Shown here in pieces: positions 6,132 through 13,822 of a DNA stretch of 16,060 nt. The DNA is taken from positions 1 through 16,060 of the forward strand of contig JAGWJU010000009.1 of NCBI GenBank assembly GCA_028865585.1, read 5' to 3'. The position numbers were made by a program, and so were the translations under genes. Every line of letters begins with the position of its first letter. The stretch's first letter is position 1. The notes under the pieces were generated by a model. The model made no database searches. It saw nothing but the letters and a program-made list of their open reading frames with translations, and had not been told where the DNA came from. The stretch is from Elusimicrobiota bacterium. Its GTDB lineage: Bacteria > Elusimicrobiota > Elusimicrobia > UBA1565 > UBA9628.

Positions 6132-7399
6132 GCCGCGTCGTCTCCGATTTCAGCCATGAGCTCGGGATAGACGGGGAAGCGGGCGCATAGGGCGCGGACT
6201 TCGCCCCGGATGGCCGAGAGCTTGGCGGGATTCTCCCGCGCGGCCACGGCCTCGTCGATAAACTGCGCGATGGCCTCCATTTCCTTCTCACCCATCCCGC
6301 GCGTGGTCACGGCCGGAGTGCCGAGGCGCACGCCAGAGGCGATAAAGGGTTTTTGCGGATCGTAGGGGATCGCGTTTTTGTTGACCGTGATGCCGGCCGC
6401 GTCCAGGGCCGCTTCGGCCTCCTTTCCGGTGACGCCCTTGGGGCGCAGGTCCAGCGAGAACAAGTGGCAGTCGGTGCCGCCCGCCACGATGCGAAAGCCC
6501 TTGTCTTTTAGGAGGCGTGCCAGGGCGCGGGCGTTGGCCAGGACGCGCGCCTGGTAGTCCTTGAACTCGGGCGTCAAGGCCTCGCCGAAGCAGACGGCCT
6601 TGGCCGCGACCGCATGCATCAGAGGGCCGCCCTGCGTGCCGGGGAAGTTGATTTTGTCGACGGCCGCGGCGTGCCTGGCCTTGCAGAGGATGAGGCCTCC
6701 GCGCGGGCCGCGCAGGGTCTTGTGCGTCGTGGTGGTGGTAAAATCCGTCAACGGCACCGGGGAGGGATAGAGCCCGGCGGCGACCAGGCCCGCGTAGTGG
6801 GCGATATCCGCCGCGAAATAGGCGCCCACCGAGTCCGCGATGGCTTTTAATCGGGCCCAATCAAAGACGCGGGAGTAGTTGGAAGCGCCGGCGAAAATCA
6901 TCTTGGGCCTGTGCTCCTGCGCCGTGCGCTCGGCCTCGTCGTAGTCGATGAGTTCGGTTTCGCGCGAGACGTTGATGGGCGCGATTTTAAAGAACTTGCC
7001 GGAAAAATTGAGAGGGTGCCCATGGGAGAGGTGCCCGCCGTGGGCGAGGTTCAAGCCCATCACCGCGTCGCCGGGCGAGAGGACGGAAAGATAGACCGCG
7101 ACGTTGGCCTGGGTGCCCGAGTGGGGCTGCACGTTGGCGTGCTCGGCGCCGAAAAGCGCCTTGGCGCGCTCGATGGCCAGGGTTTCCGCGACGTCCACGA
7201 ACTCGCAGCCGCCGTAGTAGCGCTTGCCGGGGTAGCCCTCGGCGTACTTGTTGGTGAGCACCGAGCCCTGCGCCTCCATGACCGCGACGGAGGCGTAGTT
7301 CTCGGAGGCGATGAGCTCCAAATTCTCGGACTGGCGCCGGGCCTCGCGGGCGACGGCGCCGTAGACCTCGGGGTCCTGCGCCTTTAAGACCTTCAGCAT
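6128..7399 (-). CDS. glyA: Serine hydroxymethyltransferase
   Basis: PLP enzyme interconverting serine plus tetrahydrofolate with glycine plus 5,10-methylene-tetrahydrofolate, the main source of one-carbon units for thymidylate, purines and methionine. Motifs are ENLELIASENYAS (25-37), TNKYAEGYPGKRYYGG (49-64), QPHSGTQAN (91-99), DIAHYAGLVAAG (198-209) and TTTTTHKTLRGPRGG (221-235) with the PLP lysine at Lys227. Length 423 aa is typical. The ATG at 7399 gives MLKVLKAQDPEVY. The frame is open far upstream (to about 7954), but that extension is antisense-like and overlaps the preceding gene. The first 7 bases overlap the end of the tsaC/sua5-like gene, and the ribosome binding site is weak, which suggests translational coupling. 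The receiver gene follows with a 4-base overlap. Confidence 0.96.
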   Translation of the reverse strand: MLKVLKAQDPEVYGAVAREARRQSENLELIASENYASVAVMEAQGSVLTNKYAEGYPGKRYYGGCEFVDVAETLAIERAKALFGAEHANVQPHSGTQANVAVYLSVLSPGDAVMGLNLAHGGHLSHGHPLNFSGKFFKIAPINVSRETELIDYDEAERTAQEHRPKMIFAGASNYSRVFDWARLKAIADSVGAYFAADIAHYAGLVAAGLYPSPVPLTDFTTTTTHKTLRGPRGGLILCKARHAAAVDKINFPGTQGGPLMHAVAAKAVCFGEALTPEFKDYQARVLANARALARLLKDKGFRIVAGGTDCHLFSLDLRPKGVTGKEAEAALDAAGITVNKNAIPYDPQKPFIASGVRLGTPAVTTRGMGEKEMEAIAQFIDEAVAARENPAKLSAIRGEVRALCARFPVYPELMAEIGDDAA

Positions 7400-8034
7400 G
7401 CGGCCTGCCCCGCCGCTTCCTTGACGGACGCGGCTGAAATGGCGCCCTCGCGCAAAACGCGCGGAGCGGCTTGGGTGGCGTCGACGACCGTGGACTCGGC
7501 GCCCGGCGCCGTCCCGGCCGCGACGACGTAGTCGACCAAGTCCTTGAACTGCTCCGCCACGGCCTCTCCGTCGGTCAAGGCGGGCGAGCCGGAGACATTC
7601 GCGCTGGTCTGCGCCCAGGGGACGTCCGAAAGCTCCAGGAGCTTGAGCAGCAGCGGATGATTGGGCACGCGCACGGCCACGGTCTGGTATTCGCCGAAGG
7701 TCAGGAGGCGCCCTTCTTTCGTGGGCCGCAGGACCAAAGTGAGCATGCCGGGCCAGAATTTTTTCGCCAGGACGTCGGCCAGCGGCGTCCACTCCACCCA
7801 GCGCTTGGCCGCCTCGGTGGACTTGATGAAGGAGGGCAGGGGCTTGGCCGAGGGACGGCCCTTGATCTGGTAGATGCGGCGCCCGGCGGCCTTGATGAGC
7901 GCGGTCGAGCCCAGGCCGTAGACGGTGTCCGTGGGAAAGGCCAGAATCTTGCACGACTTGGCCGCCTGGGCGAGCTCGGCGAGAGTTTCCGGCGGGGGCA
8001 ATTCTCCGGCTTTAAGCCTGATGATGACGGCCAT
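7393..8034 (-). CDS. tsaC: Threonylcarbamoyl-AMP synthase (Sua5/YrdC/TsaC family)
   Basis: Makes threonylcarbamoyl-AMP from threonine, bicarbonate and ATP, the first step of the t6A modification at position 37 of ANN-decoding tRNAs. Family motifs are AFPTDTVYGLG (residues about 32-42), the KGRPSAKPLPSFIKS lysine/arginine substrate-binding segment (about 58-72), VAVRVPNHPLL, TSANVSG and ESTVVD. Length 213 aa fits the short single-domain TsaC form rather than full Sua5, which has an extra C-terminal domain. The ATG at 8034 (MAVIIRLKAGE) has AAGGAG 7 bases upstream. The first 23 bases overlap the end of rsmI, and the end overlaps glyA by 7. Neighbouring rsmI and yciH make this a small translation-related block. 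The other t6A genes (tsaB, tsaD, tsaE) are not in the window. Confidence 0.93.
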   Translation of the reverse strand: MAVIIRLKAGELPPPETLAELAQAAKSCKILAFPTDTVYGLGSTALIKAAGRRIYQIKGRPSAKPLPSFIKSTEAAKRWVEWTPLADVLAKKFWPGMLTLVLRPTKEGRLLTFGEYQTVAVRVPNHPLLLKLLELSDVPWAQTSANVSGSPALTDGEAVAEQFKDLVDYVVAAGTAPGAESTVVDATQAAPRVLREGAISAASVKEAAGQAAC

Positions 8035-8710
8035 TGGCGCGCTCCTTTGCGGGATGGAACAGGACGACGAATTCGCCCAGGACCTCGCTTTTGCGCGAGA
8101 GGGCGTCCTTGACGTCCTGAAGGCTTCCCGAAATCCACTCCTCGTAGACCTTTGAGATTTCCCGGGCCGCGCAGGCGGAGGCATTCGGCCCGAACACCTC
8201 CGAGGCTTCGGAGAGGAGTTCGGCGACGCGGAAAGGGGATTCATAGACGACCACGGTTTTGTCCAGCGCCGCGGCTTGGGAGAGCATTTTTTTGCGTTTT
8301 CCGGATGAGCGCGGCAAGAATCCCAAAAAGATGAAAGAATCCGCGGGTAGGCCCGAGCCCGCCAAGGCGGCGGTGAGGGCGCTGGGGCCGGGCAGGGCCG
8401 TGACCGCCAGTCCTTCCTGCCGGGCGCGGCTGACGATGGACAAGCCCGGGTCGGAGATGGCGGGCGAACCCGCGTCCGAGACCAAAGCGAGGGACGCGCC
8501 GCCCTTTAAGCGCTCAAGCATCTTTTCCAAACAGCGCGGGTCGTGCTCGTCATAGCGCACGAGCTCCTTGGCGATGCCGAAGTGGGTCATGAGGGCGCGG
8601 GTGCGGCGGGTGTCCTCGCAGTAGACCGCATCGGCGGATTTTAGGGCCGCCAGCGCGCGCGCCGTCATGTCTTCAAGGTTCCCGATGGGCGTGGGCACCA
8701 GGGACAGCAT
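8012..8710 (-). CDS. rsmI: 16S rRNA (cytidine(1402)-2'-O)-methyltransferase RsmI
   Basis: SAM-dependent methyltransferase of the tetrapyrrole-methylase fold, which 2'-O-methylates C1402 in the decoding centre of 16S rRNA. Motifs are LVPTPIGNLEDMTARAL (4-20), YCEDTRRTRALMTHFGI (29-45), YDEHDPRC, LVSDAGSPAISDPG (75-88), the LPGPSALTAAL loop, the FLGFLPR segment, and AREISKVYEEW. Length 232 aa is shorter than E. coli RsmI (about 286 aa); the core is complete and the missing part is the C-terminal extension. The ATG at 8710 overlaps the HD-GYP stop by one base (TAATG). No ribosome binding site is visible there, so translation is probably by re-initiation. The end overlaps the tsaC-like gene by 23 bases. 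Confidence 0.94.
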   Translation of the reverse strand: MLSLVPTPIGNLEDMTARALAALKSADAVYCEDTRRTRALMTHFGIAKELVRYDEHDPRCLEKMLERLKGGASLALVSDAGSPAISDPGLSIVSRARQEGLAVTALPGPSALTAALAGSGLPADSFIFLGFLPRSSGKRKKMLSQAAALDKTVVVYESPFRVAELLSEASEVFGPNASACAAREISKVYEEWISGSLQDVKDALSRKSEVLGEFVVLFHPAKERANGRHHQA

Positions 8711-9966
8711 TAGTGCGTGGGGCGGCGCGCCTCGGGCTTTTCCGCCGGATCCGCCGCGGCGTGATCCGCCCCGTGCTCCGGGGCTTCCGATTCGAGGCTC
8801 AGGAAAATTTCCACGATCTTGGGGTCGAACTGGGTTCCGGCGCCCCGGCGCAGCTCCCCGACCGCGACCTCGCGCGGCAGGGCCTTGCGGTAGGGCCTGT
8901 CCGAGGTCATCGCGTCCCAGGCGTCGATGATGGCCACGATGCGCGCGCCAAGAGGGATGTCCTCGCCTTTCAGGCCCTCCGGGTAGCCCTGGCCGTTGTA
9001 CCACTCCTGGTGGTGGAGCACCATCTGCGCCACGGGGCCCAGGAACTTGACCGGCGAGAGGATTTGGTGGCCGATGATGGGGTGCTTCTTCATGACCTCG
9101 TATTCCTCGGCGGTGAGCTTGCCGGGCTTGAGCAAAATGGCCTCGTCGATGCCGATCTTCCCGATGTCGTGCAGCAGCGCCGCGTACTCGACGTAGCGGA
9201 TCATGGGCGTGGGCAGGCCCAACTCCTGGGCCAGGCGCCGCGCGACGCCGCTGGCGCGCTCGGAGTGCTCGTGCGTGTAGGCGTCCTTGGAGTCGACCGC
9301 CCGGGCCAGGGTGCGGACCATCTCCAGGTAGAAGGTCTCCAGGCTGTCGAACAAATCGATGTTGTGCAGCATGACCGCGGCCTCGCCGGCCAAGAGGGTC
9401 AGGAACTTCACGTTGTAGTCGCTGAAAGGCTTGTGCCCTTCCTTGGAGTTGAGGTTCAAGACGCCCACGGGCTTGGATTTGACCAGGAGCGGCATGGACA
9501 AGAAGGGCTCGCTGTCCGTGCCCTTGACGTAGCGCGGGTCGTTCTTCGGGTCCTCGATGAAGATGGGCTGGCCGGTGACGAAGGCTTTGCCCGCCACGCC
9601 CTCGCCGGGCTTGAGCGAGAGCGCCCGGGTCCATTCGCGCGCGGGATTTTTGGCCGCGACGGTCTTCAGGCACCCTTCCTTCTCGTCCCAGAGCATGATG
9701 GTGCCGCGGCCGCAGCCCATGAGCTGGCAGGCGTTGTCCAGCACCGCCTGGCCGAACTCCTCCTTGGAGACGGTGCCCGATCGGGCGATGCCTTTTTGCT
9801 GGAGGGACAGGAGGCTCGAAAGCAGGAGGTCCAGCTTCTCCGAATCGGGCTCGGGCGCGGCCCAGGCCTGGCTTTTCTTGAGCGCGGAAATACGGCCAAT
9901 CGCCCAGGCCAAGACGGCGGCCAGAACCAAGCAAAGACTGCCGGCGATGATAAGGGATAGCTGCAT
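8710..9966 (-). CDS. Membrane-anchored GAF and HD-GYP domain protein
   Basis: Predicted cyclic-dinucleotide phosphodiesterase with a sensory module. One N-terminal transmembrane segment (about 4-24) is followed by a short linker, a GAF domain (about 70-205, with the PGEGVAGKAF and VGVLNLNS features) and an HD-GYP domain (about 210-395). The latter shows DAYTHEHSERASG (228-240), LLHDIGKIGI (264-273; His266, Asp267), KKHPIIGH (293-300), EWYNGQGYPEGL (321-332) and IIDAWDAMTSDRPYRKAL (347-363). The GYP signature is intact. Just before it the sequence reads HHQEW, so the second His of the usual HHE motif appears to be Gln320; I believe this variant also occurs in other family members. The product could act on c-di-GMP or cGAMP. 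The region upstream of the ATG at 9966 holds a hairpin but no good ribosome binding site. rsmI follows with a 1-base overlap. Confidence 0.88.
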   Translation of the reverse strand: MQLSLIIAGSLCLVLAAVLAWAIGRISALKKSQAWAAPEPDSEKLDLLLSSLLSLQQKGIARSGTVSKEEFGQAVLDNACQLMGCGRGTIMLWDEKEGCLKTVAAKNPAREWTRALSLKPGEGVAGKAFVTGQPIFIEDPKNDPRYVKGTDSEPFLSMPLLVKSKPVGVLNLNSKEGHKPFSDYNVKFLTLLAGEAAVMLHNIDLFDSLETFYLEMVRTLARAVDSKDAYTHEHSERASGVARRLAQELGLPTPMIRYVEYAALLHDIGKIGIDEAILLKPGKLTAEEYEVMKKHPIIGHQILSPVKFLGPVAQMVLHHQEWYNGQGYPEGLKGEDIPLGARIVAIIDAWDAMTSDRPYRKALPREVAVGELRRGAGTQFDPKIVEIFLSLESEAPEHGADHAAADPAEKPEARRPTH

Positions 9967-9975
9967 TCGAGAGTC

Positions 9976-9991
9976 CGTTCTTGCGAGAACG
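9976..9991 (-). repeat. Perfect inverted repeat in the gap before the HD-GYP gene
   Basis: CGTTCT and AGAACG form 6-base arms around a 4-base centre in the 54-base gap between yciH and the HD-GYP gene. No T-run follows on the - strand, so it is not a typical terminator. It ends 9 bases before the start codon and could affect ribosome access or bind a regulator. Function unknown. Confidence 0.4.
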
Positions 9992-10020
9992 ACCGTCCTA
10001 GATTAGCAAATTTTGGCCCG

Positions 10021-10317
10021 TCAGCCGATGAGCCGGACTTTGTAGCCGCGGGCCTGCAGATCCGCGGACAAGACGTCGCGATGGTCGCCCTGGAACTCGA
10101 GGACCCCGTCCTTGATGGTTCCGCCGCAGCCCAGGCGGCGCTTGAGCTCGGAAAGCAGATGATCCTTGATCGTCGGATGCATGATGAGCCGCTCGAGGCG
10201 CGTGACGCCGCTGCCCTTGGCGCCGCGCCTAAATGAAAGCCGCACGGGCTCGGGCTGCCGGGGCGTGCCCTTCTTGCCCCAGTCCGGATCGGTCGAATAG
10301 ACGATGCGGTCGCCCAT
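10021..10317 (-). CDS. yciH: SUI1/eIF1-like translation factor YciH
   Basis: Bacterial homologue of eukaryotic initiation factor 1. Members are thought to influence start-site fidelity at the small ribosomal subunit, though the bacterial role is not well settled. The conserved parts are the N-terminal IVYSTDPD (5-12), the mid-region GVTRLERLIMHP, and the SUI1 core LKRRLGCGGTIKDGVLEFQGDHRDVL (cited as residues 58-83), which parallels KKCGCGGAVKDGVIEIQGD of E. coli YciH. Length 98 aa compares with 108 in E. coli. The ATG at 10317 lies 10 bases after the stop of the HEAT-like gene, and no strong ribosome binding site is visible. It is followed by a 54-base gap, the longest break between tsaC-side genes and the envelope-side genes. 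rsmI and the tsaC-like gene nearby also act in translation. Confidence 0.9.
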   Translation of the reverse strand: MGDRIVYSTDPDWGKKGTPRQPEPVRLSFRRGAKGSGVTRLERLIMHPTIKDHLLSELKRRLGCGGTIKDGVLEFQGDHRDVLSADLQARGYKVRLIG

Positions 10318-10327
10318 GGCGCGGCGC

Positions 10328-11488
10328 TTAGCGCGGCGCGGCCGGCGTGTTCGGGGTTTGTCCCGATGCGGCCCGGGTCGAGGCCTTCACGCTCGGAGGC
10401 GAAACGGCTGCGGCCGAGGAGGCGGAGACTTGATCCTGCGCGTAGGCCCGCAGCGAGGGGTCCGCGTCGTTCTGCGCGGCCCAAAGCGCCAGCGTCCTAA
10501 AGTCCGCGGGATTCGCGATTTCCTTGAGTTCAATGAGGGCGCCTCGCCGCGCCGCCGGATCGGGATTGGTTTTTAAATCCTCCTCGAGGAGAGGAACGGC
10601 TTTCGGGCTGCGCGAGGCGAAGATCGCGCCCAGCAGATAAAGCTTGGTTTCGGCGTCGGCCGTCTTTTCGCGTTTTTGAATCAGTGCGGCGACCTGCGCG
10701 TCGTCGGAGCACAGCCCGACCTTGAGCGCCAGAAAATGGCGCACGTCGGCGGGCTCCCCGGAATCCAGGACCAATTTGAGCATCGCGGCGCGGGTCGGCA
10801 GCAAGTCCGCGGCGGCGACATCGGCGGAAAGCCCCTGATGGGCCGCGTTCCGGCGGTTCTGCCGGCCGGATGCGGCCCAGTCGGCGAAAAGCGGCAGGGC
10901 CTTGGGCCAGAAGCGCGCGGCCAGGATGCGGGCCACGTCCGGCGCGGCCAGCGCCTGCTTTTTGACCAGCGTGAAGGCGTCATCGCCTTCCCACGCGGCC
11001 AGGGCGTCCAGGGCCTCGTACTGGGTCCACCAGGCGTCTCGTTGGCCGGAAAAAGGCGTGTTCGCCGCCGACTTGATGGCGAATTTCTGCTCAGCCAGCT
11101 CTTTGATGAGGGGCAAGGCCTTGGGGTCGCGCAGGCGGAGTTCGGCCAGGATGGCGAAGAATTGGGTTTTGGGATCGGGTTGGGACAGGTAGTCGCGCAA
11201 AAGAGGCGCAAAGGCGTAGTCGTCCGGGCTGATTCGGTTGATGGCGGCGACGGCCGCGGCGCGAGTCTCCTTTTGGGGGTAGCGGGCGAAGAGATCGAAA
11301 AGATCGTCAAGGTCGCGGGCCGATTGAGGTTTCGTCTGGGAAATTTCGGACAGAATTCGGAATTGGTCGGCGCGGTCGGTGCTGGAGACGAAATCGTCGT
11401 GGAGCTGCCACAGGCTTTCGTTCGCCGTGGCGGCGGATTGCGCCCGGGCTTGAAGGAGAGCGATGCTGAGAATGGCGGCGACAATCAT
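10328..11488 (-). CDS. Secreted HEAT-repeat-like protein of unknown function
   Basis: I do not recognise a specific family. The N-terminus (MIVAAILSIALLQARAQSA) is a short hydrophobic stretch ending in an Ala-x-Ala type site, suggesting export, although it lacks the usual Lys/Arg near the start. The remainder is almost wholly helical with repeating units of about 30-40 residues, for example RAAAVAAINRISPDDYAF, TQFFAILAELRLRDPKALPLI, ALDALAAWEGDDAFTLV, LYLLGAIFASRSPKAVPLLE and RGALIELKEIANPADFRTL. This pattern resembles HEAT/armadillo-type scaffolds, so protein binding is a reasonable guess. The last 30 or so residues are a Ser/Ala/Pro-rich low-complexity tail. The ATG at 11488 overlaps the nagZ-like stop as ATGA and has GGGAGG 5-6 bases upstream. 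yciH follows after 10 bases. Confidence 0.72.
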   Translation of the reverse strand: MIVAAILSIALLQARAQSAATANESLWQLHDDFVSSTDRADQFRILSEISQTKPQSARDLDDLFDLFARYPQKETRAAAVAAINRISPDDYAFAPLLRDYLSQPDPKTQFFAILAELRLRDPKALPLIKELAEQKFAIKSAANTPFSGQRDAWWTQYEALDALAAWEGDDAFTLVKKQALAAPDVARILAARFWPKALPLFADWAASGRQNRRNAAHQGLSADVAAADLLPTRAAMLKLVLDSGEPADVRHFLALKVGLCSDDAQVAALIQKREKTADAETKLYLLGAIFASRSPKAVPLLEEDLKTNPDPAARRGALIELKEIANPADFRTLALWAAQNDADPSLRAYAQDQVSASSAAAVSPPSVKASTRAASGQTPNTPAAPR

Positions 11489-12978
11489 GAGAGCCTCCCG
11501 CGTCCTAAAATAACCTCCAGCGACGCCCGCAGCTGGCAGTTCCGAAATCCCAGGGCGTCGATGACGGTGAGGGGGGCGGGCGCCAACTCCTTGTCCCAGG
11601 GGTTGCGGATGAGGCAGATCGCGGTTTTGCGGGGCGCGATTCGGCGCAGGAGAGAAAGCGTTTCGCGCTGCCCGGCAAAGCGCATCGCCTCGAAACAGAA
11701 AAAAATGACGATCGGGGCCGCGGAAATTTTATTTCTCAGTCGCGCCAGTGCCGCGGGATCTTTGGAGACGACCGGCGCCCCGGTCAGGGTAAAAGGCGTC
11801 CGCCGCAGCAGGCGCTTGAGGAAGGCGGCCGGGCCCTCCGGGCCGTTTTCCAGGCAGAACAACTCGACGATCTCGTTGAAGCCGGGGAGAATCAGAAGCG
11901 GCGGGCCGTCCGCGGCCTTGAGCGGGAGCTTGAGCGCCCCCCGCCGAACGACGGAGACGGCCCGCCGTGCGATGCGCAGATCCAAATCCAGGTCCGCCGC
12001 TTTGGCCCGGACGCGGGATGCTGCGCGCGGCGGCCGGGCCAAGACTTCAATACGATCCATGGACGCTTCGGCGGCCTGCCGCGCGGCGGGCTCGCCCAGA
12101 GCTTCTTCCAGCGCTTCGGCCGCTTGGATCTGAACGTCCTGGTTGTGGGATACGATGAAGAGATCGTGGCCGGCCTTGAGCGCGTCCTGGGCCGCCTGCG
12201 GCACGGTGCGCTTGGTCGTGGCGCCCGCCATGCCCAAATCGTCCGAGATGATGACGCCGGAGTAGTCCATCTGTTCGCGCAGAAGCCCGCGGATGACGGG
12301 TTCGGAGAAGGTCGCTGGCTGGGAATCCAAGGCCGGCATGACGACGTGCGAACTCATGACGCAGGAGACCCCCGCGCGCATTGCGGCTTTAAAAGGTTTT
12401 AAATCCCGCTCAATTTGCGCGCGGGGGGAGCGGATGACGGGCAGGGCGTAGTGGGCGTCCTTGCGAGCGGCGCCCTTGCCCGGAAAATGTTTGGCGCAGG
12501 CCCAGACGCCGTTGCCCTGCAGCCCTTCGACGAAAGCGGCGCCCATTTTCGCGCAGAGCGCGGCGTCTTGGCCGAAGGAGCGGATGAGGATGCCTGGGTT
12601 GTACTTGGGCCCGAGCACGTCGAGCACGGGAGCGAGGTTGAGCGTGACGCCGAGCGTCCGCAGTTCTTTGGCCATGCGGCGGCCGACCGCGCGGGCCAGA
12701 GCGGGATCTCCGGTGCGCCCCAGGGCGGCGTTGCCGGGGAAGGCCGTAAGGCCCTTCTTGAAGCGCACGACCCAGCCGCCCTCGTGATCCACGGAAACGA
12801 CGAGCCGCCGGCCCAGGCGCTGCTGGAGATCTTCAACCAGCGCGCGCACCTGCGCGGCGCTTTCGATGTTGCGCGAAAGAAGCAGGATCCCGGCGGGCTT
12901 GGTCTTGCGCAGATGCGCCAGCATCGGCCGGTCCGCCTTCCGGCCGTAGACCCCCAGGATGAGCGGCAGGACCCTCAA
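11485..12978 (-). CDS. nagZ: Glycoside hydrolase family 3, NagZ-like beta-N-acetylhexosaminidase
   Basis: GH3 enzyme that should remove N-acetylglucosamine from peptidoglycan fragments (recycling). Motifs are ILLLSRNI (31-38), VSVDHEGGWVVRF (62-73), LNLAPVLDV (113-121), AKHFPGKG (162-169) followed by DAHYALP (174-180) with the NagZ-type Asp174/His176 acid-base pair, and IISDDLGMAGA (243-253) with nucleophile Asp246. No signal peptide is seen, so a cytosolic location is likely. At 497 aa it is longer than E. coli NagZ (341 aa). Residues from about 340 form a second domain like the GH3 C-terminal domain of Gram-positive NagZ enzymes. The start is a TTG at 12978, three bases after the dsbA-like stop, with AAGGGA about 6 bases upstream. 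The end overlaps the HEAT-like gene by 4. Confidence 0.88.
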   Translation of the reverse strand: MRVLPLILGVYGRKADRPMLAHLRKTKPAGILLLSRNIESAAQVRALVEDLQQRLGRRLVVSVDHEGGWVVRFKKGLTAFPGNAALGRTGDPALARAVGRRMAKELRTLGVTLNLAPVLDVLGPKYNPGILIRSFGQDAALCAKMGAAFVEGLQGNGVWACAKHFPGKGAARKDAHYALPVIRSPRAQIERDLKPFKAAMRAGVSCVMSSHVVMPALDSQPATFSEPVIRGLLREQMDYSGVIISDDLGMAGATTKRTVPQAAQDALKAGHDLFIVSHNQDVQIQAAEALEEALGEPAARQAAEASMDRIEVLARPPRAASRVRAKAADLDLDLRIARRAVSVVRRGALKLPLKAADGPPLLILPGFNEIVELFCLENGPEGPAAFLKRLLRRTPFTLTGAPVVSKDPAALARLRNKISAAPIVIFFCFEAMRFAGQRETLSLLRRIAPRKTAICLIRNPWDKELAPAPLTVIDALGFRNCQLRASLEVILGRGRLS

Positions 12979-12981
12979 GGG

Positions 12982-13791
12982 CTATCCCTTTTTGGCGGCG
13001 TCGATCTTCTGGATGATATTCTGAAAATAGTCCAGCGGATAGGCGCCGAAGACGGGCACGCCGTTGACGAGGAATCCGGGAGTTCCCTGGAACCCGAGCT
13101 TTTTGAATTCCGCGGTGTTGTCGCCGATGAGTTTGGCGACCTCGGGGCCGGCGACGTCCTTCTCGAGGCGCGTCATGTCCACGCCCAGGCTCTGCGCGAC
13201 TTGCTTGCAGAACGCCTCGCCCTGGCTGTCCAGCTGCGTCTGGTCCGCGAAAATCTTGTCATAGTACTTCCAGGCTTTTTCCTTGGACTGCAGGGAGATG
13301 GCCTCGAAGTATTTCGCGGAGATGAGCGCGTAAGGGTGGATGTCCACCAGGGGCATCACCTTAAAGACGAAGCGCATGTTTTTTCCGTACTGCCGGCGCA
13401 GGGCCTGGACGGTAGGCAGCGCCCGGGCGCAGTAGGGGCATTGGAAGTCGGCGTATTCAACGAGCGTGTATTTGGCGCGCTTGCTTCCGCGGACGAGGTC
13501 GTTGGGGCCGATATCCGCTTTCAAGGGATGCGCGATGGCCTCCGCGATCCGCTTCTGGTCTTCCTCCGCTTGGTTCTTCGCCTGCCGCTCCTGATCCTCC
13601 TGGGCCGCCTGCTTCACGATGGAAAAGAATTTTTCCTTGTTTTGGCTGAGCACGTCGAGCACGATGTCGGGGTTGGCTTCCAGTACGGCCTTAATCTGCG
13701 CGGCGGTTGGCGCTGGGTTCGAATCGGATTTCGCGTTTACGGCCGGTGCGAACAGGGCCAGGGCGGCTGCGGCGACGGCGAATTTTTTCAT
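12982..13791 (-). CDS. Periplasmic DsbA-family thiol-disulfide oxidoreductase
   Basis: Thioredoxin-fold protein with a signal peptide (MKKFAVAAAALALFAPAVNA, cleavage near residue 20). The active site is CPYC at 118-121 in VEYADFQCPYC, and the cis-proline loop is GTPGF with Pro238. Between lies the helical insertion of the DsbA group. Residues about 30-90 form a charged helical region that precedes the fold, seen in DsbA/DsbG-like proteins of the thioredoxin_4 type such as the BdbD and ScsC/Com1 kind. A third cysteine stands at 195. It could oxidise or isomerise disulfides in exported proteins; the sequence alone does not decide which. Length 269 aa. The ATG at 13791 has a strong AAGGAG 7 bases upstream, placed directly behind a hairpin with a T-run. 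A tlpA-like gene lies 71 bases upstream and probably supplies related chemistry. Confidence 0.9.
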   Translation of the reverse strand: MKKFAVAAAALALFAPAVNAKSDSNPAPTAAQIKAVLEANPDIVLDVLSQNKEKFFSIVKQAAQEDQERQAKNQAEEDQKRIAEAIAHPLKADIGPNDLVRGSKRAKYTLVEYADFQCPYCARALPTVQALRRQYGKNMRFVFKVMPLVDIHPYALISAKYFEAISLQSKEKAWKYYDKIFADQTQLDSQGEAFCKQVAQSLGVDMTRLEKDVAGPEVAKLIGDNTAEFKKLGFQGTPGFLVNGVPVFGAYPLDYFQNIIQKIDAAKKG

Positions 13792-13803
13792 GAGTTTCTC
13801 CTT

Positions 13804-13822
13804 AAAAGGCCTGCGTCAGGCC
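13804..13822 (-). promoter_or_regulatory. Hairpin with T-run before the dsbA-like gene (attenuator or weak terminator)
   Basis: On the - strand GGCCTG and CAGGCC form perfect 6-base arms around ACG, followed at once by TTTT and then the AAGGAG ribosome binding site of the dsbA-like gene. This is the shape of a short intrinsic terminator. Slightly upstream, GCCTGC (13823-13828 region) can instead pair with GCAGGC, which uses part of the same right arm, so two exclusive structures are possible. It may reduce read-through from tlpA or stabilise message ends. No separate dsbA promoter was seen. Confidence 0.4.

Noticed and set aside
5752..6291. N-terminal extension of the mtnP frame
   Set aside because: The extension is Arg/Ser/Pro-rich, overlaps the whole receiver gene and part of glyA in another frame, and mtnP has a well-placed ATG with ribosome binding site at 5751.
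7400..7954. N-terminal extension of the glyA frame
   Set aside because: It overlaps the tsaC-like gene out of frame and is not SHMT-like; the family N-terminus begins at the ATG at 7399.
8711..9934. N-terminal extension of the rsmI frame
   Set aside because: It overlaps the HD-GYP gene completely in another frame and has low-complexity Arg/Gly/Pro composition.
8713..9960. 415-codon open frame on the + strand opposite the HD-GYP gene
   Set aside because: It mirrors a clear GAF/HD-GYP protein, is rich in Val, Gly, Arg, Asp and Leu as expected for antisense of high-GC coding DNA, and shows no family motif.
8710..9966. Loss of catalytic function of the HD-GYP protein because of HHQE instead of HHE
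   Set aside because: The HD pair, other His residues and GYP signature are intact, and I believe HHQE variants occur in the family, so inactivity cannot be claimed.
10676..12133. 485-codon open frame on the + strand opposite the HEAT-like and nagZ-like genes
   Set aside because: Antisense shadow; Arg/Gly-rich and it spans a gene boundary without any domain.
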